Shown piece by piece: positions 34,650-43,443 of a DNA stretch of 54,305 nucleotides. Source of the stretch: Oligoflexia bacterium (GTDB lineage: Bacteria > Bdellovibrionota > UBA1018); contig JACMNQ010000074.1 in assembly GCA_014378465.1 (NCBI GenBank), positions 1 to 54,305 on the forward strand, given 5' to 3'. Position 1 is the stretch's first letter; each line of letters starts with the position of its first letter. The position numbers and the translations under genes were made by a program. The notes beneath the pieces are model-generated. The model was not told the origin of the DNA. It made no database searches and saw only the letters and a list, made by a program, of their open reading frames with translations.

Positions 34650-36230
34650 ATGTGTGGAGTTGTAGGCTTAATTGGGACCCCAGACGCGGCTCGTGAGGCT
34701 TTTCTGGGATTAACGACGTTGCAGCACCGAGGGCAAGACGCAGCCGGTATCCTTTCCTATGATACTGACGGTTTTCACCGGGTCAAAAACCTGGGATTGG
34801 TCGACTCCGTCTTCACGCGTGAGAACATTTCGACGCTGACCGGAAATCTGGCGATCGGCCATGCGAGGTATGCGACGATAGGCCGAGGCGATCTGGGAGA
34901 CGTGCAGCCCTTCCTGATCAGTTACCCTTTCGGAATCGGGATGGCCCATAACGGCAACATCGTGAACGTGGGAGAACTGGCGGACGACCTGAAAGTGCGA
35001 GCAAGACGCCACCTCCTCACTCACTCGGACACCGAGGTCGTGCTCAATTTCTTCGCAGAAGGCCTTTCCAAAGCTCCGCCGTCGCAGCCGGGTGAATCTG
35101 AACTTCAGTTTGAAGCGATCTGCTCTTCGGTCGGCGAAATTTACAAGCGCGTGAACGGCAGCTACAGCATCGTCACTCTCATCGCCGACCAAGGGCTGGT
35201 CGCTTTCCGCGATCCCAACGGGATCCGGCCCCTCGTCTGGGGTTCGAGAAAGACGGAGACCGGTCGTGCTCACATGATCGCTTCCGAGAGCGTGGCCCTC
35301 AATTTCTTGGGCTACGAAATCGAACGGGACATTGCGCCCGGCGAAGTCGTTTTCATTGACCAGCAGGGAAAAGTCTTCAGCCGAGTGCTCCCCATTTCCG
35401 AGGACGCTGGTCAGCGTCCCCATCGCCCCTGCATGTTTGAATGGATCTATTTCGCTTCTCCCGAGTCCATCATCGACAAAGTGCCGGTCTACGGCGCGCG
35501 CATCGGACTTGGCAAGTACCTCGGACGCTCCATCAGGAAACTGATCGCCGAGCGTGGGATCGAAGCCGACATCATCGTGCCGGTGCCGGAAACTTCGCGC
35601 ATCGCCGCGATCGCGCTCGCCGAAGAACTCGGAATTCCGTATCGTGAAGTTCTGATCAAGAATCGTTACATCAAGCGGACTTTCATTCTGGACTCGCAGG
35701 AGAAAAGACAGAAAGCCGTCAACCTCAAGCTTTCTCCGGTCCGTTCGGAGATTCAGGGCAAACGCGTGCTGCTCGTGGATGATTCCATCGTGCGCGGGAC
35801 AACTTCAAAGAAGATCATCGAACTGGTTCGCCAGGCGGGCGCTTCGAAAGTGTATTTCGTGTCGACCTGTCCTCCGATCAAGAATCCCTGCTACTACGGC
35901 ATCGATTTTCCAAATGGCTCCGAATTGATCGCTGCCGGCCGGGACCTTGCTCAGATCGAGAAGGAACTCGGCGCGGACGCAGTCATCTATCAGGACATCG
36001 AAGGGCTCCAGGCCGCCATTCGGGAAGCCAGCAGTGAAGCGACGGGCGGAATTCAGAACGCCACGCCCTGCATGGCCTGTCTGGACGGCAAGTACCCGAG
36101 TGACATTTCAGCCGGAGCGCGTTTTGCCGCGAGCCGGGCGCAGGACAGAAAGCAACCCAACCCCAACGCGAGCCCGGGGAGCATTCCAGCGATGCAGTCT
36201 CCCGGCGCAACCGGCCCCAAGGAGAACTAA
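34650..36230 (+). CDS. purF: Amidophosphoribosyltransferase
   Basis: The 526-residue protein begins MCGVVGLIG, so Cys2 becomes the N-terminal nucleophile of the class II glutaminase without a propeptide. LTTLQHRGQDAAGI, GHARYATIG and AHNGNIVN follow. The phosphoribosyltransferase half has VPETSRIAA and RVLLVDDSIVRGTTS, the PRPP loop, then STCPPIKNPCYYGIDF. It makes phosphoribosylamine from PRPP and glutamine, the first committed purine step. The C-terminal tail of about 40 residues is Pro/Ala-rich and unusual. No strong ribosome site precedes the ATG. It heads an eight-gene purine operon. Confidence 0.97.
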   Translation: MCGVVGLIGTPDAAREAFLGLTTLQHRGQDAAGILSYDTDGFHRVKNLGLVDSVFTRENISTLTGNLAIGHARYATIGRGDLGDVQPFLISYPFGIGMAHNGNIVNVGELADDLKVRARRHLLTHSDTEVVLNFFAEGLSKAPPSQPGESELQFEAICSSVGEIYKRVNGSYSIVTLIADQGLVAFRDPNGIRPLVWGSRKTETGRAHMIASESVALNFLGYEIERDIAPGEVVFIDQQGKVFSRVLPISEDAGQRPHRPCMFEWIYFASPESIIDKVPVYGARIGLGKYLGRSIRKLIAERGIEADIIVPVPETSRIAAIALAEELGIPYREVLIKNRYIKRTFILDSQEKRQKAVNLKLSPVRSEIQGKRVLLVDDSIVRGTTSKKIIELVRQAGASKVYFVSTCPPIKNPCYYGIDFPNGSELIAAGRDLAQIEKELGADAVIYQDIEGLQAAIREASSEATGGIQNATPCMACLDGKYPSDISAGARFAASRAQDRKQPNPNASPGSIPAMQSPGATGPKEN

Positions 36231-37550
36231 GTGAGCCTTCCCAAACTTTATCGCGGTTCAGTCAAGGATGTCCTCGGTCCAGTGATGATGGATCATGGCC
36301 AGGGCAATGCGGGCCCGGGCGCGCAGAACGGTGTCTTCCCGGCAGTCGTGTTTGATTACAGTGATGCTTACTCCGTCTATGACTGGGGCAAGATGCCGGA
36401 CATGCTTCCTAAAAAAGGTGAAGCACTCGCCATTCTCGCCGCTCACTGGTTTGAGCGAATTGAAAAGTCCGAAACCTGGCGCGAGTTTTCGAAATCCGCA
36501 GAAGCGCTGGAGCTCCGGAAGTTCAACAAGTTCGGAGCCGCTTTCAATGAAGTGGGCGAGAAACTTCAGAAGGAAGGCTTGCGCACGCATTACCTCGGCG
36601 TGGCTCAGCTCGACAAGGCTTCCGATCGTTTTCAGACTCAGTTGCTGTCTCAAGTCGCGGAAAAAGGTGTACCGGTTCGAGCTCTTGTCGCCAGGCAGGT
36701 GAGTGTGGCGAAGCCGACGATGGGAACGATCCTCGGACGCACGGTGCCGGATTACCAGAGCACGCTTTCGACCGCGTACCCTCGGTTGATCCCGCTGGAA
36801 ATCGTCTTTCGCTTCGGTTGCCCGCCCGGAAGCTCACTCCTCGAACGCTCTTCCAAGGATCCGTCTTACCTGAGTTCTCGTGGTTATGCGGAGCTTCAGG
36901 CGACTCTGGATTCCCAGGATACCGGTGAAAAAAAATGGGCCTTTCCGTTTCTTGAAATGTTCACGAAGCTCGAGACCACCGATCGTCCAGTGAGTCTGGC
37001 CGAGGGTCTCGCGATCTCCGGTCTTTCTGCGACGCAGCTCCAGGAAGTGCTCTTCAAGACCGTCTGGGTGGCAGGGCTTCTCAAGTCCTATTGTTCGAAA
37101 GCGGGACTTGAACTTGCGGACGGAAAATTGGAATGGGCAGTCGATGCTCAGGGGCAGACTTTTCTCGTCGACGCGATCGGGCCCGATGAGCTTCGCATCT
37201 TGAAAGACGGCATTCAGCTCTCGAAGGAATTTCTCAGAACCTACTACCGCGGCACTCCCTGGTATGAACTCATGCTTCAGTCCAAGAAGCATGCGGCTCA
37301 CAACGGGATCGCTGACTGGAAGAAGTTCGTCACCATGGCTCCGGCTCCGCTCTCGGCGCAGCACAAGGAAGTGGCTTCACAACTTTACACGGCTCTGACG
37401 AATCGTCTGACGGGCCGCAACTGGTTTGCGCAGTCCTGGGACCTCGACCAGGTCGTCACACAGATCAAGGATCTTGCTGCAAAGGATTCAGCCGCCGTGA
37501 ATGAGCATTCCCACGGGAGCGATGGCCTGAGTGGAGAAGTTCACGGATGA
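36231..37550 (+). CDS. purC: Phosphoribosylaminoimidazole-succinocarboxamide synthase, long divergent type
   Basis: The 439-residue protein begins at GTG immediately after the purF stop, with AAGGAG ten bases ahead. It keeps SAICAR-synthase features: an opening LYRGSVKDVLG (nucleotide loop), VVFDYSDAYSVYDWGKMPD where usual enzymes have a DR-S-FD motif, LIPLEIVFRFGCPPGS and a late FLVDAIGPDELRIL. Typical bacterial PurC has about 240 residues, so this version is nearly twice as long, with inserts and an extra C-terminal segment. It condenses CAIR with aspartate. Assignment rests on these motifs plus its place between purF and purD. Confidence 0.8.
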   Translation: MSLPKLYRGSVKDVLGPVMMDHGQGNAGPGAQNGVFPAVVFDYSDAYSVYDWGKMPDMLPKKGEALAILAAHWFERIEKSETWREFSKSAEALELRKFNKFGAAFNEVGEKLQKEGLRTHYLGVAQLDKASDRFQTQLLSQVAEKGVPVRALVARQVSVAKPTMGTILGRTVPDYQSTLSTAYPRLIPLEIVFRFGCPPGSSLLERSSKDPSYLSSRGYAELQATLDSQDTGEKKWAFPFLEMFTKLETTDRPVSLAEGLAISGLSATQLQEVLFKTVWVAGLLKSYCSKAGLELADGKLEWAVDAQGQTFLVDAIGPDELRILKDGIQLSKEFLRTYYRGTPWYELMLQSKKHAAHNGIADWKKFVTMAPAPLSAQHKEVASQLYTALTNRLTGRNWFAQSWDLDQVVTQIKDLAAKDSAAVNEHSHGSDGLSGEVHG

Positions 37551-38914
37551 GCCACGTTCTCGTGATCGGTTCCGGTGGACGCGAGCATGCGATCTGCTGG
37601 AAGCTTTCAAAATCACCTGGAGTTTCCCGCCTGACGGCAGCACCTGGGAATGACGGCTTTTCCCAGGATTGGCAGCGCTGGCCTTTCACTTCGTCTGAAG
37701 ACGGCTTCAAGCAATTGATCATGAAAGCTCGCAAGGAAGACGTCGCGCTTGTCGTGGTGGGGCCGGACAACCCGCTTGCGGACGGGATCGTGGACGCCCT
37801 GAATGCAGCCGGAATCCCGGCCTTCGGTCCGACTCGCGAAGCCGCGCAGCTCGAAGCCAGCAAAGCTTTCGCCAAGGAAGTGATGACTTCGGCGGGTGTA
37901 CCCACCGCGCGGTACGAAGTTGCTTTCACTGAGTCTCAGGTCAAAGAATTTTTCATTTCTGGCGAAGGTGGTGGAGGTGGGGATAGCCCCGCGGACCTGG
38001 CATCCTGGCCCGGCTGGGTCGTCAAAGCCAATGGGCTCGCTCTCGGCAAAGGCGTGCGCATCTGTTCCACGCCCGAAGAAGCGCTTCAAGCCGCAAAGGA
38101 TCTGCTTCCGGTTTCCGGCAGTGTGCTCATCGAGGAAAAACTCGAGGGCGAAGAAATTTCGTGGATGGCGTTCTGCGATGGAAAGCGCGCGGCACTCCTG
38201 GATCCGGCGCGAGATTTCAAACGTGCCAAGGACCGGGACGAAGGACCGAATACGGGAGGGATGGGAGCTTTCAGCCCCGTGCCCGGCATTCCCGAAGGCT
38301 TCGCTGAGCGGATTCAAACCGAAGTCTTCGACGCCGTCCTTCAGGAGATGAACAAGCGGGGCACTCCTTTTCGCGGCGTGCTCTATGCGGGACTCATGGC
38401 TGATTTCAAGACCGGTCGCTACTGGGTGCTCGAGTTCAATGTTCGCCTCGGAGATCCGGAAGCTCAAGTTCTTTTGCCTCGCATGGACGCCGATCTCTTC
38501 AAGTGGTGCCTCGCGTGCGCCAACGGGGATCTCGGAAATCTTCCGGCTCGAGTGCCTTTCACCGAACAGCGCGCTGTGGTCGTGATTGCCGCGGCCGCAG
38601 GTTATCCGGGCGAAGTGAAGACCGGGGCGACCCTTCATTCTCAGGGTTTTCATTCGCCGGAGTACTTTCTGGCCGGAGTGAAGCGTGCGAGTTTCGGGCT
38701 TCAGGTATCGGGCGGCCGGGTTTTCGGCGCCGTGGGACTCGGCAAGAATTTTCGAATGGCGCGCACTCAGGCTTATGAGCGCCTGAAGGCGATCAAGTTT
38801 GAAGGCATGCATTACAGAAGTGACATCGCTCAGCAGGCGGCCGAGCTGGATGTTCCTCCGCTCGGGGCGTCTTCAGCCTCATTGAAGGCCAAAAGCGAAA
38901 GGAGTCTGGCTTGA
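37547..38914 (+). CDS. purD: Phosphoribosylamine-glycine ligase
   Basis: The 455-residue ATP-grasp enzyme opens with VLVIGSGGREHAICWKL. VVVGPDNPLADGIVDAL and FGPTREAAQLEASKAFAKEVM follow, then the ATP-grasp lid (VVKANGLALGKGV), LIEEKLEGEEISW, GPNTGGMGAFSP and NVRLGDPEAQV. It makes glycinamide ribonucleotide. A Gly-rich loop (GEGGGGGDS) inserted near residue 145 is unusual. The start overlaps the purC stop by four bases (ATGA). Confidence 0.96.
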   Translation: MSHVLVIGSGGREHAICWKLSKSPGVSRLTAAPGNDGFSQDWQRWPFTSSEDGFKQLIMKARKEDVALVVVGPDNPLADGIVDALNAAGIPAFGPTREAAQLEASKAFAKEVMTSAGVPTARYEVAFTESQVKEFFISGEGGGGGDSPADLASWPGWVVKANGLALGKGVRICSTPEEALQAAKDLLPVSGSVLIEEKLEGEEISWMAFCDGKRAALLDPARDFKRAKDRDEGPNTGGMGAFSPVPGIPEGFAERIQTEVFDAVLQEMNKRGTPFRGVLYAGLMADFKTGRYWVLEFNVRLGDPEAQVLLPRMDADLFKWCLACANGDLGNLPARVPFTEQRAVVVIAAAAGYPGEVKTGATLHSQGFHSPEYFLAGVKRASFGLQVSGGRVFGAVGLGKNFRMARTQAYERLKAIKFEGMHYRSDIAQQAAELDVPPLGASSASLKAKSERSLA

Positions 38915-39600
38915 GCTCCTTCGCCGTATTTGCGTCGGGACGTGGAAGCAATTTCGAAGCGATCCTGCATGCGAAGCAAGAAGGACTTCTGCAGTCAGAA
39001 CTCGTCGCGCTCGTCTGCGACCAGCCTGAAGCACCCGTGATTGAAAAGGCGAAAGCAGCGGGAATTCCAACATTCGTGATCCCCCTGGTGTCCGCTGCAG
39101 AAGCGTCCGGCAGCTCGCCTCAGTCGCTTGCGGAGCGGAGAACTCTGCACGAAGAGAGAATTTTGAAAGCGCTCCTGCCCTTTGCACCCCGATTTCTGGT
39201 GATGGCGGGATACATGAGACTGCTCGGCCCAACTCTGCTCGGCGCTTTCGCGGAGAGAGGTGAGGCGAGCGGCCATCACCGAATCGTGAATGTCCATCCT
39301 TCGCTGCTCCCGGCTTTTCCGGGAGTGAATGCCTACCGACAGGCTTATGAATCAGGCACCCATTTCGCAGGCGTCACCGTGCATCTGGTGGATGAAAAAA
39401 TGGATCATGGCCCGATCTGCGCCCAGGAAGCCTTTTCCATCCGTGACTGCGCTTCCGTCGATGAAGTGGAGAAACTGGGCCTTCAGATCGAGCATCGACT
39501 TTATCCCTCAACTTTGAAATGGATTCTGGAAGAGAAGTTCACCGTAGAGTCTGCAAGCGACGACAGAAAAGGAAATCGAACACGTGTACGCCCGCATTGA
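38911..39600 (+). CDS. purN: Phosphoribosylglycinamide formyltransferase
   Basis: The start is TTG 38911 within the purD stop (TTGA overlap), with AAAGGAG ahead. The 229-residue protein has FAVFASGRGSNFEAIL (nucleotide loop), VCDQPEAPVIEKAKAAGIPTFV, LVMAGYMRLLGPTLL, NVHPSLLPAFPGVNAYRQA (catalytic Asn and His) and GVTVHLVDEKMDHGPI with the catalytic Asp. It transfers a formyl group from N10-formyl-tetrahydrofolate to GAR. An insert of about 20 residues (EASGSSPQSLAERR) lies before the MAGYMR strand. It overlaps purL by 17 bases. Confidence 0.95.
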   Translation: MSSFAVFASGRGSNFEAILHAKQEGLLQSELVALVCDQPEAPVIEKAKAAGIPTFVIPLVSAAEASGSSPQSLAERRTLHEERILKALLPFAPRFLVMAGYMRLLGPTLLGAFAERGEASGHHRIVNVHPSLLPAFPGVNAYRQAYESGTHFAGVTVHLVDEKMDHGPICAQEAFSIRDCASVDEVEKLGLQIEHRLYPSTLKWILEEKFTVESASDDRKGNRTRVRPH

Positions 39601-42600
39601 GATCGCAACCAAACCCGAGTTCACTGATCCCGCCGCTCATGGCCTCCTGAGACGCATCGAACTGGCTCACCCCGAGATCAGAAAGCAGATCCGCTGGGCC
39701 CGCTGGGTCGACGTGTACTGGCTGGATGTCCCGATGTCGCGCGAAGAGATGATTCCGGTCATCACTGAAATTTTCTGGGACCGAGTGCTTCAGTGGCTTT
39801 TTTCTGGAAACCTGATTCCGTCGGCTGCCGGAAAACACGGCGGTGTTCTTGATCTGCTGGAGACCGCTCCCCAGCGGCCGGGAAAATTCTGGGCACTCGA
39901 GCGCCGGTACCGTCCGGGCGTGACGGACAATGTTTCCAAAACAGCCCTCGAAGCCTTCGAAATCGTCACCGGCAAGAAGATGCCGGAGGCGGAAGCCGCC
40001 AGCGGCAGCATCCTGCTCCTCGAGGGCTCCGCACTGACTGAAGAAAGTCTCTCGACGATCGCGAGGTCCGTCCTCTGCAATGAACTCATCGAAACCTGGA
40101 CGCTCCTGTCCGAAAAGGAAATCACGAGCAGTGAGCGCTTCTATCCTGAACGCATCAAACGCGATTTTCCGCGCCTCAGCAGTCGCTCCACTCTGGCCAC
40201 GCCGAAAGTCGATCAGTACAATCTGGAGAATCTGACCGACGCAGAGCTTGAAAAACTGAGTCAGAAGAAACTCTGGGCGCTTTCACTCGAGGAAATGAAA
40301 GCGATCCGTGAAAAGTACAAGAACCCGACCGATGTTGAGATCGAAGTGCTGGCTCAGACCTGGTCAGAGCACTGCAAGCACAAGATTTTCGGCGCCACGG
40401 TCAGTTACACGGATTCTTCTCAGTCCCCGACGGGCTCAGATCAGGAGATCCCGAACGTGATCGACGGTCTCTTCAAGGAAACCATTTCGGGAACGACAAA
40501 GCAGCTTCCGAAGCCCTGGCTTCTGTCCGTGTTTCACGACAATGCCGGCATCGTGGCTTTTGATGAAGACGACGCTTTCTGCATCAAGGTCGAAACTCAC
40601 AATAGTCCTTCGGCTCTCGATCCTTACGGCGGGGCCCTGACCGGGATCGTCGGAGTGAACCGCGATATTCTGGGCTGTGGTCTGGGTGCAAGACCGGTTT
40701 TCAATACGAACGTCTTCTGCGTCGCCGACCCGGCTTATTCCGGTTCGCTGCCGGACCGGCTTCTTCATCCGAGAAGAATTCTCGACGGAGTTCGCCGCGG
40801 AGTCGAACACGGCGGAAACAAGAGCGGAGTCCCGACGATCAATGGCGCGCTGGTTTTTGATGACCGCTACCTCGGCAAGCCTCTCGTTTACTGCGGCACC
40901 GGGGGCTTCATGCCTCGCGTGAGCGCTGGACGAAAGTGCGAGACCAAGGAAGTTCAAGCTGGCGATCACATCCTGATGGTCGGGGGGCGCATCGGCAAGG
41001 ACGGGATTCACGGCGCGACATTCTCGTCACTGGCCATGACGGAATCTTCACCCATGTCCGCAGTGCAGCTCGGTGATCCGATCACGCAGAAGAGAGCGGC
41101 GGATTTCATTCTCGAAGCCCGTGAAATGGGACTTTACCGCGCGATCACCGACAACGGCGCCGGGGGATTGTCCTCTTCAGTGGGAGAAATGGCTGGACTC
41201 TCGGGCGGCGCCAGAATGGATGTCGGAAAAGCACGCACGAAGTATCCGGGACTCAAGCCTTTTGAACTTGTGGTGAGCGAATCCCAGGAGCGCATGACTC
41301 TCGCGGTGCAGCCTGAAAAGGTGGAGATTTTCATGGCCCTTGCCGAGAGGCGGGGAGTCGAGGTCAGTGATCTGGGAACCTTCACCGACTCTGGCCGTTT
41401 TGAGATCTTTTACAACGATTTAATGGTCGCGGATCTGAGTCTTGAGTTCCTTCACAAAGGAGCACCGAGGCTCCATCTGAATGCAGAGTGGAAAGGGCGA
41501 GCTCCGATTCAGAACCCCGCAGCCATGCGCTTCGATGCCATCGCGCCGGATATGCTGCTGGCTCTCCTCACTCATCCGAACATCGCCTCCAAAGAGTGGA
41601 TGATTCGCCAATATGATCACGAAGTGCAGGGCACTTCAGTCATCAAGCCTCTGCACACGACTTCACCCGGGACTTCATCGGCCATGAGTGGGCCGAATGA
41701 CGGGGGAGTCATCAAGCCCAAGGTCAATTCAACTTCGGGCATCGCGGTCGCGTGCGGGATCAATTCCAAGATGTCCGACGTCGACCCTTACCTGATGGCT
41801 CAGTCCGCAGTGGATGAAGCCGTGAGAAACGCGCTCTGTGTGGGCGCGGACTTCGGGCGAGAAGACAGCGTGTTCGCACTGGTGGATAATTTTTGCTGGC
41901 CCGATCCGATGCAGGATCCTGCGAAGGGGGCGGCGCTGGTCCGCGCCTGCTACGGCATGAAGAATGCGGCGATGGCTCTGGGAGCCCCGTTCGTTTCCGG
42001 CAAAGACAGCATGAAGAATGACTTCCGCGGCCGACTCAAGGGCGCCGATGTCACCATCTCCGTGCCTCCGACTCTCCTTGTGACTGCGGTCGCCAAAGTA
42101 AGCGACATCGTCAATGCGAGGAGTGCGGATTTCAAGTATCAGGGGGACGTGATCTACCTGCTGGGAGGCAGTGAGTTCGGCCTCCAGGGGTCCCAGCTTG
42201 CGCAGATGAAGCCGATTCCGGCCGATTCCAAGGTGGGAGAGCCCGATTGGGGTCTCGCTCGCAAGGTGTACTCCTGGATCGGCGGCGCAACTGGCAAAGA
42301 ACAGTCCAAGCTGCATTCGCTCCATGACGTTTCGGAAGGGGGCATGCTGGCGTCCGTTGCAGAGAGCCTCATCGCGCGCGGTTTTGGCGCGGTCATTGAG
42401 ATCCCGGCGGCTCAGGTCAACGAAGCTTCAAGGGATACCTCTCTCATGGAGTTCAGCTTTGGGGAGGGCTTTCACTCCTTCGTCGCATCCGTCAGTGATT
42501 CAGATTCGGCTTCGATCGAAGCTGAGTGGACTGCGCTTGGCGTACCGTTCATCCGCCTCGGAAAGGTGACGGGAACGGGCAATCTTGAAGTGAAATGGAC

Positions 42601-42682
42601 GGAAGGCACGGCACCCAAACATTGGTTCATGGACGTCAAGCGCCTCAGGGCCGCCTGGCGCAAGGAAGGGTACTGGGAATGA
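39584..42682 (+). CDS. purL: Phosphoribosylformylglycinamidine synthase, large subunit with PurS-like N-terminus
   Basis: The start is GTG 39584 with AAAAGGAAATCG ahead. The 1032-residue protein is intermediate in size between small PurL (about 730) and the single-chain enzyme (about 1300). The first 220 residues contain two PurS-like segments (MYARIEIATKPEFTDPAAHGLLRRIE; SGSILLLEGSALTEESL). The FGAM synthase core follows: LAQTWSEHCKHKIF (catalytic His), KVETHNSPSALDPYGGA, GDHILMVGGRIGKDGIHGATFSS, a second half with FGREDSVFALVDNF, and SGKDSMKND. No glutaminase domain is attached, because purQ follows as a separate gene. Confidence 0.93.
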   Translation: MYARIEIATKPEFTDPAAHGLLRRIELAHPEIRKQIRWARWVDVYWLDVPMSREEMIPVITEIFWDRVLQWLFSGNLIPSAAGKHGGVLDLLETAPQRPGKFWALERRYRPGVTDNVSKTALEAFEIVTGKKMPEAEAASGSILLLEGSALTEESLSTIARSVLCNELIETWTLLSEKEITSSERFYPERIKRDFPRLSSRSTLATPKVDQYNLENLTDAELEKLSQKKLWALSLEEMKAIREKYKNPTDVEIEVLAQTWSEHCKHKIFGATVSYTDSSQSPTGSDQEIPNVIDGLFKETISGTTKQLPKPWLLSVFHDNAGIVAFDEDDAFCIKVETHNSPSALDPYGGALTGIVGVNRDILGCGLGARPVFNTNVFCVADPAYSGSLPDRLLHPRRILDGVRRGVEHGGNKSGVPTINGALVFDDRYLGKPLVYCGTGGFMPRVSAGRKCETKEVQAGDHILMVGGRIGKDGIHGATFSSLAMTESSPMSAVQLGDPITQKRAADFILEAREMGLYRAITDNGAGGLSSSVGEMAGLSGGARMDVGKARTKYPGLKPFELVVSESQERMTLAVQPEKVEIFMALAERRGVEVSDLGTFTDSGRFEIFYNDLMVADLSLEFLHKGAPRLHLNAEWKGRAPIQNPAAMRFDAIAPDMLLALLTHPNIASKEWMIRQYDHEVQGTSVIKPLHTTSPGTSSAMSGPNDGGVIKPKVNSTSGIAVACGINSKMSDVDPYLMAQSAVDEAVRNALCVGADFGREDSVFALVDNFCWPDPMQDPAKGAALVRACYGMKNAAMALGAPFVSGKDSMKNDFRGRLKGADVTISVPPTLLVTAVAKVSDIVNARSADFKYQGDVIYLLGGSEFGLQGSQLAQMKPIPADSKVGEPDWGLARKVYSWIGGATGKEQSKLHSLHDVSEGGMLASVAESLIARGFGAVIEIPAAQVNEASRDTSLMEFSFGEGFHSFVASVSDSDSASIEAEWTALGVPFIRLGKVTGTGNLEVKWTEGTAPKHWFMDVKRLRAAWRKEGYWE

Positions 42683-43443
42683 GCATTTTGAAACCCAAGG
42701 CGCTGGTCATCACGGGGGACGGCATCAATTGCGAAGTTGAAACCGCCCAGGCGTTCAGGCTTGCCGGCTTTGATGCGGAGATCCGTCATCTCAATGATCT
42801 GATCTCTGAACAACTCAGGGAAGATCAGCTTTTCCCGCGCTATTCGGCGCTTGCTTTTCCGGGAGGCTTTTCCTTCGGGGATGATCTCACCAGTGGCAAG
42901 ATTCTCGCGCTGAAGATCCGTCATGGGCTCGGCTGGGATCTCGCGCGTTACGCGGAACGCGGTGGACTCGTCATCGGGATCTGCAACGGCTTTCAGGCTT
43001 TGATCCGCCTGGGTGTTTTTGGAAAGGACATTTCCATCACGCACAACAGCCACGGAAAATTTCAGAATCACTGGATCAAGGTCACTCCGTTTGGAACTGC
43101 CTGTCACTGGCTCAAGGGCCTCGGCACGATGGATCTTCCGATTCGTCATGGGGAGGGTCGTCTGATCTTCAATCCATCCCGCCGCATCGAAGTGCTCGGC
43201 AAGATGGACCGCAAGGGCATGACCTGTCTCAAGTACGAAGGCGATCCTAATGGCAGCGACATGGGACTGGCCGGACTCTGTGACATGAGCGGACGAATTC
43301 TCGGGATCATGCCTCATCCTGAAGCTTTCGTGCGCTGGACTTCGCATCCGGAGTGGACTCTGACTCCGGCTCGCGCAAATGCACCGGGACAAGGTCTCAG
43401 TCTTTTTGAAAATGCCTATCAGGAGGCGATGCGTGCGCTCTGA
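42679..43443 (+). CDS. purQ: Phosphoribosylformylglycinamidine synthase, glutaminase subunit
   Basis: ATG 42679 overlaps the purL stop (ATGA). The 254-residue class I glutamine amidotransferase has ALAFPGGFSFGDDL, VIGICNGFQALI with the nucleophilic Cys, and a late GIMPHPEAFVRW with the His/Glu pair. It supplies ammonia to PurL. The sequence between nucleophile and HPEA is longer than in Bacillus PurQ, nearer to the glutaminase domain of the fused large PurL. With the big separate PurL next door it looks like a fused enzyme that was split or never fused. Confidence 0.94.
   Translation: MSILKPKALVITGDGINCEVETAQAFRLAGFDAEIRHLNDLISEQLREDQLFPRYSALAFPGGFSFGDDLTSGKILALKIRHGLGWDLARYAERGGLVIGICNGFQALIRLGVFGKDISITHNSHGKFQNHWIKVTPFGTACHWLKGLGTMDLPIRHGEGRLIFNPSRRIEVLGKMDRKGMTCLKYEGDPNGSDMGLAGLCDMSGRILGIMPHPEAFVRWTSHPEWTLTPARANAPGQGLSLFENAYQEAMRAL

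Noticed and set aside
37613..38812. A 399-residue minus-strand frame opposite purD
   Set aside because: It mirrors the codon pattern of purD and has no recognisable motif, so it is a shadow.
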